Source: an uncultured Lachnospiraceae bacterium (GTDB lineage: Bacteria; Bacillota_A; Clostridia; Lachnospirales; Lachnospiraceae). Taken from it: a stretch of DNA of 6,257 nt. Positions within the stretch are counted from its first letter, which is position 1; each line of letters begins with the position of its first letter. The notes below the pieces were generated by a model. That model made no database searches. It was not told the DNA's origin and saw only the letters and a program-made list of their open reading frames with translations. The stretch is from NCBI GenBank assembly GCA_947302185.1, contig CAMYVI010000150.1:1-6257 (forward strand), written 5' to 3'. Positions 6,234-6,257 of the stretch are shown one piece after another. A program made the position numbers and the translations under genes.

Positions 6234-6254
6234 CTTAAGTCGTGAGATGAATGC
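6212..6254 (+). repeat. 43-base hairpin repeat, copy 2 (IS200/IS605 right-end-like)
   Basis: This is the second copy of the unit at 2228-2270, in the same orientation, with two differences: A to T just before the stem, and loop TTAA instead of TTCA. The 9-pair stem joins TCTCGTGAC (6226-6234) to GTCGTGAGA (6239-6247) and keeps both wobble pairs. The SGNH reading frame enters the repeat and stops at TGA 6231-6233 inside the left arm. Similarity to copy 1 again ends after GAATGC, but only three bases follow, so a larger element starting or ending here cannot be excluded. Confidence 0.8.
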
Positions 6255-6257
6255 GCA

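Noticed and set aside
2228..6254. Repeats as a CRISPR array or integron attC sites
   Set aside because: There are only two units 4 kb apart with no regular spacers or cas genes, and the characteristic attC core sites and an integrase are missing.

Overview
The window looks like chromosomal DNA from a Gram-positive anaerobe of the class Clostridia, most likely Lachnospiraceae or a close relative. This rests on the purine-rich ribosome binding sites, intermediate base composition, lipoproteins with Ala/Thr/Pro-rich linkers, and the families present. The organism is an inference; no rRNA or other marker gene is present.

Region 1 (1-2150, + strand) is a two-gene operon. The first gene encodes a TAXI-family solute-binding lipoprotein, and the second, 11 bases downstream, a GltS-type sodium/glutamate symporter. 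TAXI proteins normally serve TRAP transporters, whose membrane subunits are absent here. The pair may therefore be a binding-protein-assisted form of a GltS carrier, which is the most interesting functional idea in the window. A strong bidirectional terminator (2191-2224) closes the operon.

Region 2 (2225-3532) holds a 43-base hairpin repeat (2228-2270) and, on the - strand, a lipoprotein with two Pro/Thr-rich linkers, one bacterial SH3 domain and a very acidic C-terminus. Its function is unknown, but it should sit on the outer face of the membrane, facing the wall. It shares a 207-base divergent promoter region (3533-3739) with the next operon.

Region 3 (3740-6233, + strand) is a translationally coupled pair: an MBOAT membrane O-acyltransferase of the AlgI/DltB/PatA type and a membrane-anchored SGNH-hydrolase-like protein of the AlgJ/AlgX/DltD type. 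Together they probably acylate (most often acetylate) an extracellular or cell-wall glycopolymer.

A second copy of the 43-base repeat (6212-6254, 41 of 43 identical, same orientation) overlaps the end of the SGNH gene and supplies its last six codons and stop. The repeat resembles the right-end hairpin of IS200/IS605-type, TnpB-associated elements, but no tnpA or tnpB gene lies in the window. The two copies flank the lipoprotein and MBOAT/SGNH block as direct repeats about 4 kb apart.
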